Notes: generated by a model not told the origin, from the letters alone. DNA of 42,881 bases from Bacillus sp. 7884-1 (GCF_002272245.1 NZ_NPDD01000015.1:1-42881), one strand, 5' to 3'. Shown: positions 29,108 through 38,020, counted from the stretch's first letter. Numbers and translations: made by a program.

Positions 29108-30037
29108 ATGCTGGATATAATCATATTATTTTTGCTAGTCGGGTTTGCGACCACACTAATCGCCGCCCTGATGCTAACCATTTTTAAAAAGCAAATCGCC
29201 TTTAATGAGAGAGTGAATAAGTACTTTGTTGAACCGATAAAAAAGCAAAAAGAGGACCCTTTAAAGAATAATAGAAAAAGTTTAAAAATGTCTATCGATA
29301 CCTATTGGAATAAAGGGACCGAAATTTTAAATAAGAAGGTTTCAAAAGAAGAAAGAAAAAAATTAGACATGCTCCTTAGGGATGCAGGATATCCTTTTAA
29401 GTCAGCCATCGACTTCAGATTGTTCCAATTTGTTTTAAGTGCAGGCATGAGTTTACCAATCTTTTTCTTCATTCTGACTGCTTCAGAAAGCAAAATGTTA
29501 AACTGGATGATGATCGTTACGATGGCGTTATTAGGCTTCCGACTCCCAGTATTTTATCTTGGCAAGAAAAAGACTGCAAGAATTAAAGCGATTAATGTCT
29601 CGATGCCTGATTTCTTTGATACAGTAAACCTCTTGCTTGAGGCAGGAATGGGACTTGATTTAGCATTAGCCGAGGTATCTCAAAAAATTAAAGGACCAAT
29701 TGCCGATGAGTTCTTTCAAACGTTAGAGGATATGAAGCTTGGTAAATCAAGAAGAGAAGCCTTTTATGCTCTGCGGAAACGGGTGCCTTCTGATTCTTTC
29801 CAAAGTGTCATTACCTCATTAATCCAAGCAGATCAACTCGGGATTGGGATGGCAAAGGTGTTAGGCAATCTAACAGTAAGAATCCGCGAGCAGCGCAGGG
29901 AGGCGGCAAGGGAGCAGGCAATGAAGGCACCAGTAAAAATGCTTTTTCCGATGGTATTTTTCATCTTCCCTTCCCTATTCATTGTTATTTTAGGGCCATT
30001 GGCCATTACATTGATTACAAAAGGGCTTGGCGGTTAG
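29108..30037 (+). CDS. tadC: Tad pilus membrane platform protein TadC
   Basis: This 309-residue paralogue of TadB has an N-terminal membrane helix, a central pair, the GspF-like motif (MPDFFDTVNLLLEAGMGLDLALAEVSQKIKGPIADEF) and a C-terminal helix (MLFPMVFFIFPSLFIVILGPLAITL). It is separated from tadB by 3 bp and followed at once by the regulator gene, so all ten genes from flp look like one transcription unit. Confidence 0.92.
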   Translation: MLDIIILFLLVGFATTLIAALMLTIFKKQIAFNERVNKYFVEPIKKQKEDPLKNNRKSLKMSIDTYWNKGTEILNKKVSKEERKKLDMLLRDAGYPFKSAIDFRLFQFVLSAGMSLPIFFFILTASESKMLNWMMIVTMALLGFRLPVFYLGKKKTARIKAINVSMPDFFDTVNLLLEAGMGLDLALAEVSQKIKGPIADEFFQTLEDMKLGKSRREAFYALRKRVPSDSFQSVITSLIQADQLGIGMAKVLGNLTVRIREQRREAAREQAMKAPVKMLFPMVFFIFPSLFIVILGPLAITLITKGLGG

Positions 30038-30064
30038 TTGGCCCAAAACGTCTGGGGGGATTCT

Positions 30065-30403
30065 ATGGACGGAAATAAACTCAAATTAATGAGGATAGAA
30101 AAAGGAATTTCTTTAAATAAGCTAAGTGAATTGACAGGGATATCAAAGTCCTATTTAAGTTTAATCGAACGAAATATTCAAAAGAACCCTAGCATCGACA
30201 TATTGAGTAAATTAGCAAAAACACTTGAAATGGAAGTAGAAGATTTAATTCGAAGAGAACAGGAAGACAACGAATTGTTCTGTAAAGGAATACCGTCTGT
30301 TAAAAGTAAAATTAAATTAGAGATTGAAATATCTGGGGACCAACTAACCCCTGAGAAATTAAATCAAATAAAAGAATTAATTGATGCATTTAATTCTGAT
30401 TAA
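30065..30403 (+). CDS. SinR-like transcriptional regulator
   Basis: This 112-residue protein has an XRE helix-turn-helix (residues 1-62) whose recognition segment, SKSYLSLIERNIQKNPSI, is nearly the same as that of B. subtilis SinR (AKSYLSSIERNLQTNPSI). The C-terminal LTPEKLNQIKELIDAF resembles the Sin dimerisation/anti-repressor domain. The ATG at 30065 follows GGGGGGAT; an upstream TTG at 30038 is less likely. It is the last gene of the tad operon, and GTTCTYT-type palindromes stand before the flp, DUF192 and VWA genes. I infer that it represses this locus. Confidence 0.88.
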   Translation: MDGNKLKLMRIEKGISLNKLSELTGISKSYLSLIERNIQKNPSIDILSKLAKTLEMEVEDLIRREQEDNELFCKGIPSVKSKIKLEIEISGDQLTPEKLNQIKELIDAFNSD

Positions 30404-30439
30404 CAATTCCGCTCTCCGGATTGAGAGCGGAATTGTTAA
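30400..30439. terminator. tad operon end hairpin
   Basis: A perfect 17-bp stem (arms 30400-30416 and 30423-30439, loop CGGATT) includes the stop codon of the regulator gene. There is no long T run. It also abuts the end of the convergent DUF2085 gene. Confidence 0.7.
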
Positions 30440-30440
30440 T

Positions 30441-31085
30441 TTATATAGGTAACGATAAAACCCAAACATGTGCCAAAGAAAGAAGTGAAAGAAAAGTTAA
30501 ACTGACCGTAATCGAAAGAGCACACTTTAAACTTGGTTTACGAATAAACGGAAAAAGAAAGGAAGCCAACAGGCTGAACCATCCGATGACTGAAACGATA
30601 ATAAAGCTGTCAAAGACGATATGCGATGATTGTCCTAAGTAAAACAGGCAGCCCAAAAAGGTACTTATCATTAGTGGAATGAATAAATCCTTCCACTTGC
30701 ATAATACAGCGACGCTCTCATTGTCAAAGTTTTTTTTCGAAAGTAGAGGATAAATAAAATAAGGCAAGATAAATCCAAAGGCTATTCCCGTCAGCAATCT
30801 CCGAGGATTATTCGAATCAAATAGGTGTGAATAGGAACCTAGACCGTCTATTATCAATGGAATAAGGAACAACAAAAGCAAAAAGCTTACTTTAATAGAA
30901 GGAATCGTAATACTTTGTTTTCGTTTTGAAAAATGTAAATAAATGAGTGTTGAAAAAATGCCAAAATAAATCCCAGTATCTCTCGCGCAAACTGCCAGGG
31001 CATCACCTGACACTTGCAGCGATCGATCTTCTAATTGATGACATATCGCTCGACCAAAAAAATGGAGAATTTCATGAAGCAACAT
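30441..31085 (-). CDS. DUF2085 family membrane protein
   Basis: This 214-residue integral membrane protein has about six hydrophobic segments. The signature CHQLEDRSLQVSGDALAVCARDTGIYFG near the N-terminus matches DUF2085, a family of unknown function with conserved cysteines. TAGGAGTG precedes the ATG. It is convergent with the tad operon. Confidence 0.8.
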   Translation of the reverse strand: MLLHEILHFFGRAICHQLEDRSLQVSGDALAVCARDTGIYFGIFSTLIYLHFSKRKQSITIPSIKVSFLLLLFLIPLIIDGLGSYSHLFDSNNPRRLLTGIAFGFILPYFIYPLLSKKNFDNESVAVLCKWKDLFIPLMISTFLGCLFYLGQSSHIVFDSFIIVSVIGWFSLLASFLFPFIRKPSLKCALSITVSLTFLSLLSLAHVWVLSLPI

Positions 31086-31104
31086 TTATCACTCCTATAC
31101 TCAA

Positions 31105-31139
31105 AAAAAACCCAATTCAATCTAAAGAATTGGGTTTTT
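31105..31139 (-). terminator. terminator after the small membrane protein gene
   Basis: AAAACCCAATTC pairs with GAATTGGGTTTT, with T on both strands; it lies between two minus-strand genes and isolates them. Confidence 0.85.
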
Positions 31140-31148
31140 ATCTGGAAA

Positions 31149-31367
31149 TTAATACGTCATAAAGGCCGGAATAATGGACAATGCAGAAGCGGCAAACCAG
31201 CAAATACAACTAAGGACAATGGCAACAATACCGATAATTAAACAAGTTTTTCCGACTGCTTTTTTGTCAATATCTTGATCATTCATCCAAACAATCCCTA
31301 GAATGATTCCAACTACAGGTATGAAAAAAGACAAGATGTATAAGAGTGCTTTTTGACCTCCTGACAA
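31149..31367 (-). CDS. small membrane protein, DUF4190-like
   Basis: This short protein has two membrane helices (ALLYILSFFIPVVGIILGIVW and TCLIIGIVAIVLSCICWFA) separated by a polar loop, the layout of DUF4190-like small proteins. The ATG at 31403 has no ribosome site; TTG at 31367 is about 9 bases after GGAGG and gives a 72-residue product, so I prefer it. Function unknown. Confidence 0.65.
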   Translation of the reverse strand: MSGGQKALLYILSFFIPVVGIILGIVWMNDQDIDKKAVGKTCLIIGIVAIVLSCICWFAASALSIIPAFMTY

Positions 31368-31595
31368 CTTCAATCCCCTCCAATTAAAAACTAGATAAAT
31401 CACGCTCTTTGAATATGTATGAGAAGGGGTTGGATAATTTGCCTGTCTAGCTATTAGAAATTTCCTCTGGGTCTTTAGAATGAATCTTTTTTATAAAAAG
31501 ATTCAGACTTAAAAGTAACAATCAGATACTTATTTGTTATAATAAAGTTAATACATAATTACTAGGACATAAAAAATGGGGTTTGGTAAATTAAT

Positions 31596-32597
31596 ATGAT
31601 AAATAATCTACTTAAAAGCAGCGGTTTTAAAAGAATTTCTATTTTTGTCTTACTGGCACTTGTTCTTTATGGACTAAAAGATATGATCAATTTGATTTTA
31701 TTTACGTTTATCTTCACCTTTCTAATGGATCGATTGGTAATCTTTTTGTCGAGAAAAATACCTCTTAATCGAAAAATACTAGTTGTTGCTTCCTACTCCA
31801 CGATTGTAGGTCTTCTCTCGTATGGCCTTGTGAAGTATCTGCCAATGATAATTGGAGAAATAACGGCCTTAATCAAACAGATTACGGCATTTTATACCTC
31901 GAAGCATGACAATATCATTTTAAATTATTTAGTTAGCCGTCTTGAGGAAATACAAATTTCAAGTTATTTGGAGAGAGGTTTTACCTTTGTAATTTCCTAT
32001 TTTACGGATATTAGTACATTTAGCCTGCAAATATTAATTGCTCTTTTAATGAGCCTTTTCTTCTTACTAGAAAAACCTCGTTTAATAGAATTTACAAAAA
32101 AATTCAAAACGAGTAAGGTTGCATCTATTTACGCTGAAATAGAATTTTTCTCTGGAAAATTTGTTAGTACTTTCGGAAAAGTAATTGAAGCACAATTAAT
32201 CATTGCAGTTGTTAACTGTGTACTTACAACAATTGCACTTTGGATATTTGGATTTCCACAGTTAGGTGGACTTTCCATTATGATTTTCTTCTTAGGATTG
32301 ATTCCAGTTGCTGGGGTAATTATTTCTCTAATTCCACTGGTCATCATAGGGTATAGTATTGGCGGAATCATGACAGTACTTTATGTCTTTATTGCAATCA
32401 TGATTATCCATGCCATCGAAGCATATATATTAAATCCAAATTTAATGTCTTCAAAAACCAATTTGCCTGTTTTCTATACCTTCCTAGTATTAATTTTTTC
32501 TGAACACTTTTTTGGAGTTTGGGGCTTAATAATAGGTATTCCGGTCTTTGTTTTCATTTTGGATGTATTAGAAGTAACAGATAATAAGAAAGTATAG
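31596..32597 (+). CDS. AI-2E family transporter (PerM/YdbI-like)
   Basis: This 333-residue membrane protein has seven or eight hydrophobic segments and the family motif region GFPQLGGLSIMIFFLGLIPVAGVIISLIPLVIIGYSIGG. The C-terminal IIHAIEAYILNPNLMSSKTNLP is also typical. Members are linked to export of small molecules or to Na+/H+ transport, and the substrate cannot be told here. The ribosome site (ATGGGGTTT) is weak. The 192 bases before it (31404-31595) hold no gene. Confidence 0.85.
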   Translation: MINNLLKSSGFKRISIFVLLALVLYGLKDMINLILFTFIFTFLMDRLVIFLSRKIPLNRKILVVASYSTIVGLLSYGLVKYLPMIIGEITALIKQITAFYTSKHDNIILNYLVSRLEEIQISSYLERGFTFVISYFTDISTFSLQILIALLMSLFFLLEKPRLIEFTKKFKTSKVASIYAEIEFFSGKFVSTFGKVIEAQLIIAVVNCVLTTIALWIFGFPQLGGLSIMIFFLGLIPVAGVIISLIPLVIIGYSIGGIMTVLYVFIAIMIIHAIEAYILNPNLMSSKTNLPVFYTFLVLIFSEHFFGVWGLIIGIPVFVFILDVLEVTDNKKV

Positions 32598-32609
32598 AAG
32601 GTGATCCTT

Positions 32610-32843
32610 ATGAGCGAATGCAAACTGGACCATACAAAGGAAGATGTAAGAAATAAATATGAATCACAAGCTGCGTTTCTTCCAGAAGACATGAAGCCTT
32701 TATTTACTCGATTTTTTTCCGAGGAGCATACCCAGGACCTATTAAATGAAGTGTTTCACCTGTTGAAAAAATATGATTTATCTTCAGAAGAAGAAAGAAA
32801 TGCAAGAAATAACCGACTACTCTTGGTATTGAAAAACGTATAA
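32610..32843 (+). CDS. conserved hypothetical protein
   Basis: This 77-residue, charged, helical protein has no membrane segment. The ATG at 32610 follows GAAGGTGA; an in-frame GTG at 32601 overlaps that site. It lies 12 bp after the permease gene and is probably cotranscribed with it. I do not recognise the family. Confidence 0.7.
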   Translation: MSECKLDHTKEDVRNKYESQAAFLPEDMKPLFTRFFSEEHTQDLLNEVFHLLKKYDLSSEEERNARNNRLLLVLKNV

Positions 32844-32850
32844 AATAGTG

Positions 32851-32877
32851 AAAACCCCCAATTCAATGGGGGTTTTT
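32851..32877. terminator. bidirectional terminator
   Basis: AAAACCCCC pairs with GGGGGTTTT; it serves the plus-strand unit and the convergent AlkD-like gene. Confidence 0.88.
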
Positions 32878-32881
32878 CTAT

Positions 32882-33589
32882 TTAGCAAATGGCACTTTTC
32901 TTCTTCATACCTACTTTATCTTTCTGAGCAATTTTATTTAAATATTGTGTTGCTACTGGTACTTTACATGCGGTGTTACCGACATTCACATGGACCTTTC
33001 CAATTTTGTCAGCAACTAAAATGGCTTCTTCATGCAATTCTTTCACATATGCTCCTACACCAATAACAAAGGTATTCATTGCATAACGAACACGGTTTCG
33101 CTCCTCATGAATACTTGATTTTATTTGATTTAGCCTGCTTCGAATTTCTTCAATATCCAACTCTTCATCTGGATGAATGGAAAGATAATTTGTATATGTA
33201 TTCCAGCCGCATACAGCTGTCATTTCTTCAGGTGAATTCATCCATTCACGTGCAAGTTCAAGTGCATATTCACTTTCTGATGCAACCCCTGCAACCGTAT
33301 ATTCGGCAAGCATATACCAATATGCTTTTTTAACCCAATCCTGCAGCGTTTCTTTTGAAATCAATTTCGGGTCCACAGATAGTCCAGCTAAGTACATCGC
33401 ATCATGATTCCCCGTATCATAAAGTGCCAATGCAAGTTGATGGTCCTTTTTCACATACTTTATGAGCTTCTTTAAGTCACCTACTTTAACTCCAAAGAAT
33501 GGCTCCTTTACCCCGTGGTTCATATAGATTCTTTTCGTTTGCTCTGACCCTAATTCCTCAAGCTTACTCATCACTTCTTCTAATTTCAT
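32882..33589 (-). CDS. DNA alkylation repair (AlkD-like) HEAT-repeat protein
   Basis: This 235-residue all-helical protein matches the AlkD-type family: VKEPFFGVKVGDLKKLIKYVKK near the N-terminus, then repeats with TGNHDAMYLAGLSVDP and YANNTFVIGVGAYVKELH-like helices (seen as YAMNTFVIGVGAY). AlkD glycosylases remove bulky N3/N7 alkyl adducts. I do not find the Trp-x3-Asp catalytic pair of B. cereus AlkD in the expected place (WYMLAEY occurs instead), so this could be a non-catalytic relative. The ATG at 33589 follows GAGGAGGG. Confidence 0.75.
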   Translation of the reverse strand: MKLEEVMSKLEELGSEQTKRIYMNHGVKEPFFGVKVGDLKKLIKYVKKDHQLALALYDTGNHDAMYLAGLSVDPKLISKETLQDWVKKAYWYMLAEYTVAGVASESEYALELAREWMNSPEEMTAVCGWNTYTNYLSIHPDEELDIEEIRSRLNQIKSSIHEERNRVRYAMNTFVIGVGAYVKELHEEAILVADKIGKVHVNVGNTACKVPVATQYLNKIAQKDKVGMKKKSAIC

Positions 33590-33683
33590 TCCCAACCCTC
33601 CTCAACTCTCAGTATATCCCTTGGTATTACTTATTCTACCAGCATTTTTACCAATTGGAATAAATTCACTAAATAGGAAGTCG

Positions 33684-33710
33684 GCTATTTTCATGAAAAT
33701 AGCTTTTTTT
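33684..33710 (+). terminator. orphan terminator-like hairpin
   Basis: GCTATTTTCATGAAAATAGC is a perfect 20-bp palindrome followed by seven T. No plus-strand gene lies upstream (the neighbour is on the minus strand), so it may be a leader attenuator for the CDF gene or end a short RNA. Confidence 0.6.
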
Positions 33711-33751
33711 GAAAATAGTAAGGATATCTAAAAGCGCGAGAAAGTAGGGGT

Positions 33752-34726
33752 ATGATGGGAGAATTATTTATATTATTAAGAAAAGGGAATAAATCTGCAT
33801 TGATTGCAGCAATCGTTAACACAATCATTTCCATCGCTAAAGGTGTTGCCTATATGTTTACGGGAAACGTCGCGATGTTTGCGGAAACGATGCATAGTCT
33901 AGGAGATGCGGCTAACCAGTTTTTTGTATTTATTGGATCTGCCTTAAGCAAGAAGTCGCCAACTGACCGCTTTCCGAATGGCTTTGGTCGATTGGTTAAC
34001 TTAGTCTTATTAGGAGCCGTCTTAATCGTTGGGATTATGGCTTTTGAGACCATCCAAGAAGGTTATCATCATATTCTACATCCAGCCAAATCGGAAGGAT
34101 TCTTAATAAATGTAGGTGTACTGGCATTTGCTCTCATTCTTGAGGTGTACGTTCTCTATAAGGCAATGAAGGAGGTCATGCATGAGGTCGGAGAAGAAGC
34201 AAACGGTCTAAGTGTCGTAATAAGAAGTTTTTCCCATTTAGGGAGAGCCAAGCCGGCAACAAAGCTTGTTTTCATGGAAGATTTAGTGGCGACAAGCGGG
34301 GGCCTGCTGGCGATTCTTGCAGTAATCATATCCCATTTCACTGGTGTCCTTTGGATTGAGGGAGTTGCTTCGATTCTCATCGGTTTAATGATGTTTTTTG
34401 TTGTCGGCCGAGTCTTTTTGGATAATGCTGCAGGTGTTCTTGGCAGGGCAGATGAGGAAATGGAAGAGAAGATTGGTCAATTAGTGATGTCCGACCCTGA
34501 TATTAAAGATATCCAAGACCTTGCTGTCATTAAAGAAGGGGAAGATTTACATGTGGAATTGGAAATTGAGATTGACCCTAATCTAACGATTGCCGCTGCA
34601 GATGATATTAAAGACCGGTTACAGGAGAAAATCATGGCAGAAAAAGGCGTCGTTGATGTCACGATTGAGTTTGATGAAGAAGATGGAGTGATGAAGTGGA
34701 ACAGTGACTCTACGGTGAAAAAATAA
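33752..34726 (+). CDS. cation diffusion facilitator family metal transporter
   Basis: This 324-residue protein exports divalent metals such as zinc, manganese or iron in exchange for protons. It has about six membrane helices: the first with NKSALIAAIVNTIISIAKGVAY, the second with the metal site AMFAETMHSLGDAANQ, and a later one with FMEDLVATSGG. A cytoplasmic ferredoxin-like C-terminal domain (residues 240-310) follows. Tandem ATGs follow AGTAGGGG. The metal specificity is not clear from these motifs. Confidence 0.9.
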   Translation: MMGELFILLRKGNKSALIAAIVNTIISIAKGVAYMFTGNVAMFAETMHSLGDAANQFFVFIGSALSKKSPTDRFPNGFGRLVNLVLLGAVLIVGIMAFETIQEGYHHILHPAKSEGFLINVGVLAFALILEVYVLYKAMKEVMHEVGEEANGLSVVIRSFSHLGRAKPATKLVFMEDLVATSGGLLAILAVIISHFTGVLWIEGVASILIGLMMFFVVGRVFLDNAAGVLGRADEEMEEKIGQLVMSDPDIKDIQDLAVIKEGEDLHVELEIEIDPNLTIAAADDIKDRLQEKIMAEKGVVDVTIEFDEEDGVMKWNSDSTVKK

Positions 34727-34757
34727 AGATAGGCTAGCTAAAATAGCTGCCTATCTT
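34726..34757. terminator. shared hairpin between convergent genes
   Basis: AAGATAGGC pairs with GCCTATCTT and AGCTA with TAGCT. T runs are short. Confidence 0.65.
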
Positions 34758-35269
34758 CATTCCCAAGGTTTTTCGGTTGTAAAATAACTTGCGAGTTCCT
34801 TACTGTTTTTACGGTGCTCTTTCCGTTTTTCGGCTCTATCTTTGCCTGTTTCAAACAGCTTTTTTTCTTCTTCCGTTTCGGGAATAATCTCAGGAACCTT
34901 TGTTGGTTTTCCATCTTCATCCAAAGCAACAAAGGTTAAAAAAGCGGTAGCAGCAATTTTTCGATTACCTGTCATTAAATTCTCTGCAATTACTTTGACG
35001 AAAACCTCCATTGAACTGGTCCCAGTCCAGGTAACGAAAGATTCAATACATATAGAGTCCTGTTGAGTGATCGGACTTAAAAAATCAACAGAGTCTGTTG
35101 ACGCGGTAACAACTTCTTTTCTTGCATGTCGTACAGCCGAAATGGAGGCAATCATATCCATGTCACTCATTAATTTGCCCCCAAATAAGGTATTATGATT
35201 GTTTACATCATTCGGAAAAATTCTGCCCGTCCTGACTACTCTCGATTCATTACATGTTTTTGAGTCCAT
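34757..35269 (-). CDS. acyl-CoA thioesterase (hotdog fold, YkhA-like)
   Basis: This 170-residue cytosolic enzyme hydrolyses acyl-CoA. The hotdog-fold motif PNDVNNHNTLFGGKLMSDMDMIASISAVRHAR carries the active-site Asn and Asp region, and VDFLSPITQQD is the second strand. A Lys/Glu-rich tail of about 45 residues follows. GGAGG precedes the ATG. It is transcribed alone, away from nadE. Confidence 0.88.
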   Translation of the reverse strand: MDSKTCNESRVVRTGRIFPNDVNNHNTLFGGKLMSDMDMIASISAVRHARKEVVTASTDSVDFLSPITQQDSICIESFVTWTGTSSMEVFVKVIAENLMTGNRKIAATAFLTFVALDEDGKPTKVPEIIPETEEEKKLFETGKDRAEKRKEHRKNSKELASYFTTEKPWE

Positions 35270-35428
35270 TTTTTCCTCCGTGTTCTGTGATAACTTATTT
35301 TTATCTAAAAACCAATTCTATAATCATATCATTTGTTGGGGTAAGGAGTAAGATTTTATGTAAATATTAAACAATTATGATAAATTACTTATTAGCATGC
35401 ATAATGAATGGAGGTTTAAATAGAAACC

Positions 35429-36244
35429 ATGCAAAAAGAAATTATTCAGACATTGAATGTAAAACCTGAGATTAATCCTAATGAGGAGATAAGAAATCGA
35501 ATTGATTTCTTAAAAAGCTATTTGTTAAAAACAAAGGCGAAGGGGTACGTCTTAGGAATCAGCGGCGGCCAGGATTCAACGCTTGCTGGACGGCTTGTTC
35601 AACTCGCGGTTGAAGAACTACGCCAAGAAGCTAATGATGCTTTATTTATTGCTATTCGTCTGCCTTATGGGGTACAGCGGGATGAAGACGATGCAGCACG
35701 TGCAATGAAATTCATCCGCCCAGACCGTGAGTACACGTTTAATATTCAAGTTGCAGTGGATGCAGTTCAAGCTGAGTATAATGCTGGTAATCCAGCAGAA
35801 CCATTAAGAGATTATCATAAAGGCAATGTGAAGGCAAGAATGAGAATGATTGCTCAATATGCTTTTGGAGGGATGGAAGGTCTGCTCGTCATTGGCACGG
35901 ACCACGCGGCAGAAGCGGTTACAGGTTTCTTCACAAAACACGGTGACGGTGGAGCGGATGTGCTGCCTTTAAGCGGATTAACAAAGCGCCAGGGCAAAGC
36001 ACTGCTTAAAGAGCTCGGTGCAGAAGAAAGTCTCTATCTGAAAGTGCCAACTGCTGATTTGCTTGATCAAAAGCCAGGTCAAGCTGATGAAACTGAACTA
36101 GGGATTTCATACGATGACATCGATGATTACCTAGAAGGAAAATCAGTTTCACAAGAAATCGCAGAAAAAATTGAAAAACGCTATCTCGTAACCGAACATA
36201 AGCGGCATCTTCCAGCATCAATGTTTGACCAATGGTGGAAATGA
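35429..36244 (+). CDS. nadE: NH3-dependent NAD+ synthetase
   Basis: This enzyme converts deamido-NAD to NAD with ATP and ammonia; 271 residues is the size of the Bacillus homodimer. The P-loop SGGQDST is at 45-51, [22 protein letters not shown] forms the NaAD site, and [31 protein letters not shown] is conserved. The GGAGG lies 14 bases before the ATG, an unusually long spacing, but there is no other start codon in frame. Confidence 0.97.
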   Translation: MQKEIIQTLNVKPEINPNEEIRNRIDFLKSYLLKTKAKGYVLGISGGQDSTLAGRLVQLAVEELRQEANDALFIAIRLPYGVQRDEDDAARAMKFIRPDREYTFNIQVAVDAVQAEYNAGNPAEPLRDYHKGNVKARMRMIAQYAFGGMEGLLVIGTDHAAEAVTGFFTKHGDGGADVLPLSGLTKRQGKALLKELGAEESLYLKVPTADLLDQKPGQADETELGISYDDIDDYLEGKSVSQEIAEKIEKRYLVTEHKRHLPASMFDQWWK

Positions 36245-36245
36245 G

Positions 36246-36270
36246 AAAAAGGGGATTACCCCCTTTTTTG
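36246..36270 (+). terminator. nadE terminator
   Basis: AAAAGGGG pairs with CCCCTTTT and T follows. Confidence 0.88.
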
Positions 36271-36550
36271 ATTTGGCTATGTTAATGATTAACATGTCGG
36301 GAGTATTTCCCCGAAGGTTCAATTCAGAGCAAATCAGGCAAGAAGAAAATAAAAATGTAAAAATAGTAATGTAATCGTATCAAAGGATTACCTTGCTATT
36401 TTTTTATTTTTTTAAGTATTCTGTGTGATATATTTTCCATTGACTATAGTGATGGAGACTCTTATTATTATTACGTTAATATAATAATTATTCACTTTTG
36501 GAAGTTGACTATAAATTATGCACCTTAAAGTTTGATAGGGGGGGTACATC
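36271..36550 (+). promoter_or_regulatory. regulatory gap before the amino acid antiporter gene
   Basis: This gap has no gene. It holds a perfect palindrome ATGTTAATGATTAACAT (36279-36295), a long hairpin with T runs on both sides (arms near 36356-36371 and 36384-36404), and a sigma-A promoter TTGACT (36440-36445) with TATTAT (36463-36468) at 17 bp. I looked for a lysine riboswitch, since B. subtilis yvsH has one, and do not see it. Confidence 0.6.
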
Positions 36551-37978
36551 TTGGGGAATTCAAATAAGTTAGGCTTTTGGGTTTTAACCGCACTCGTTGT
36601 TGGTAACATGGTTGGATCAGGTATATTCATGCTTCCACGGTCTTTATCAGAGGCTGCCAGCCCTGCTGGGGTTATGTTAGCGTGGCTATTAACTGGAATA
36701 GGTGTGTTAATGATTGCACTTGTATTCGGAAACCTAGCAATCCGGAAACCGAATCTGACAGGTGGTCCACAAATATATGCAAAAGAACTTTTTAAACCCG
36801 GATCGGAGAGCTCTATACTATCTGGATTTATGGCTTCTTGGGGTTACTGGATTGGAAATGTAGCTGGAAATGTTGCAATTATTACCACGTTTGCTGGATA
36901 TTTATCAACCTTCTTTCCTGTCTTAACGAGTCAAGCTGACTGGTTTACGATTGGCGGATATACATTGAAAGTTGGTAATGGGTTAACGTTTATTGTTTGC
37001 ACCCTTCTCTTATGGGGGACGCATTTTATCATTTTACGCGGCTTAGAAAGTGCTGGGAAATTAAATTTTGCCGCGACAGCAGCAAAGGTGACGGGATTTT
37101 TACTATTTATCATTGTCGGGCTTTATACCTTCGATAAAACAAATATTTTACCAATGGTAGAAACTAGATTAGGTGATTCAGGACAAACGTTTGGTTTAAT
37201 GTCACAAGTTAACAATGCGGCATTAGTAACTTTGTGGGCTTTCTGTGGTTTGGAGTCAGCTGTAGTATTTGCATCACGAGCGAAAAGGAAAATCGATGTA
37301 AAAAGAGCAACGATTGTTGGGCTTTTTATCGCCCTTGGTATTTATATTGGGATAAGCACACTGGTCATGGGGATGTTAGACCAAAATACACTTATTAACT
37401 CGGAAAAGCCATTGATTGATGCGATTCAAACCGTACTAGGACCGGTTGGTGGAAAAGTATTAGCTGCTATTGGATTAATCAGCTTATTTGGTTCCACGAT
37501 TGGCTGGGTTATGTTAAGTGCAGAAGTGCCTTATCAAGCGGCAAAGCAAGGATTATTCCTTCCTGCCTTCTTAAAAGAAAATAAAAAGGGCCTGCCGATA
37601 TTTTCACTTGTATTAACAAACGGAATCGCTCAGATTTTTATTTTCTCAACGGTTTCTAAATCGATTTCAGGTGCTTTTGATTTTATTATTACTATTGCAA
37701 CTTTAGCCTATTTAGTTCCTTATTTTATTGCTTCAGTTTATCAATTAAAATTAGTGATTAAGGGTGAGACTTACAATAATTCAAGGTCAAGAATGATAGA
37801 TGGAGTTATTGCAATAGTGGCAACCATTTATTCAGTATGGGTCATTATATCAGGAACTTCAGATTTAAAGACCTTTATATTAGGGATTGTGCTTTTAACA
37901 AGTGGTATATTCTTTTACGGTCCGCTTAAGAAAAAGCTTGCTAATGATCAAACAGCAAAAGAATTATTATCAGCATAA
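36551..37978 (+). CDS. basic amino acid/polyamine antiporter, APA family (YvsH-like)
   Basis: This 475-residue protein has 12 predicted membrane helices. The N-terminal VVGNMVGSGIFMLPRSL is the substrate and Gly-rich motif of APC superfamily arginine/ornithine or lysine antiporters, and WAFCGLESAVVFASRAK is the conserved helix 6 region. The start is TTG after a run of seven G. The B. subtilis relative is YvsH. Substrate (arginine, ornithine or lysine) is not determined. Confidence 0.88.
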   Translation: MGNSNKLGFWVLTALVVGNMVGSGIFMLPRSLSEAASPAGVMLAWLLTGIGVLMIALVFGNLAIRKPNLTGGPQIYAKELFKPGSESSILSGFMASWGYWIGNVAGNVAIITTFAGYLSTFFPVLTSQADWFTIGGYTLKVGNGLTFIVCTLLLWGTHFIILRGLESAGKLNFAATAAKVTGFLLFIIVGLYTFDKTNILPMVETRLGDSGQTFGLMSQVNNAALVTLWAFCGLESAVVFASRAKRKIDVKRATIVGLFIALGIYIGISTLVMGMLDQNTLINSEKPLIDAIQTVLGPVGGKVLAAIGLISLFGSTIGWVMLSAEVPYQAAKQGLFLPAFLKENKKGLPIFSLVLTNGIAQIFIFSTVSKSISGAFDFIITIATLAYLVPYFIASVYQLKLVIKGETYNNSRSRMIDGVIAIVATIYSVWVIISGTSDLKTFILGIVLLTSGIFFYGPLKKKLANDQTAKELLSA

Positions 37979-37984
37979 TAAAAA

Positions 37985-38020
37985 TGTAACACCTGCTGGG
38001 ATTCTAGCAGGTGTTTTACA
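37985..38020 (+). terminator. antiporter gene terminator
   Basis: ACACCTGCT pairs with AGCAGGTGT, extended by AATGTA/TACATT. Confidence 0.8.

Noticed and set aside
36271..36550. Lysine riboswitch before the YvsH-like gene
   Set aside because: I could not find the conserved L-box core; the hairpins present do not fit its layout.
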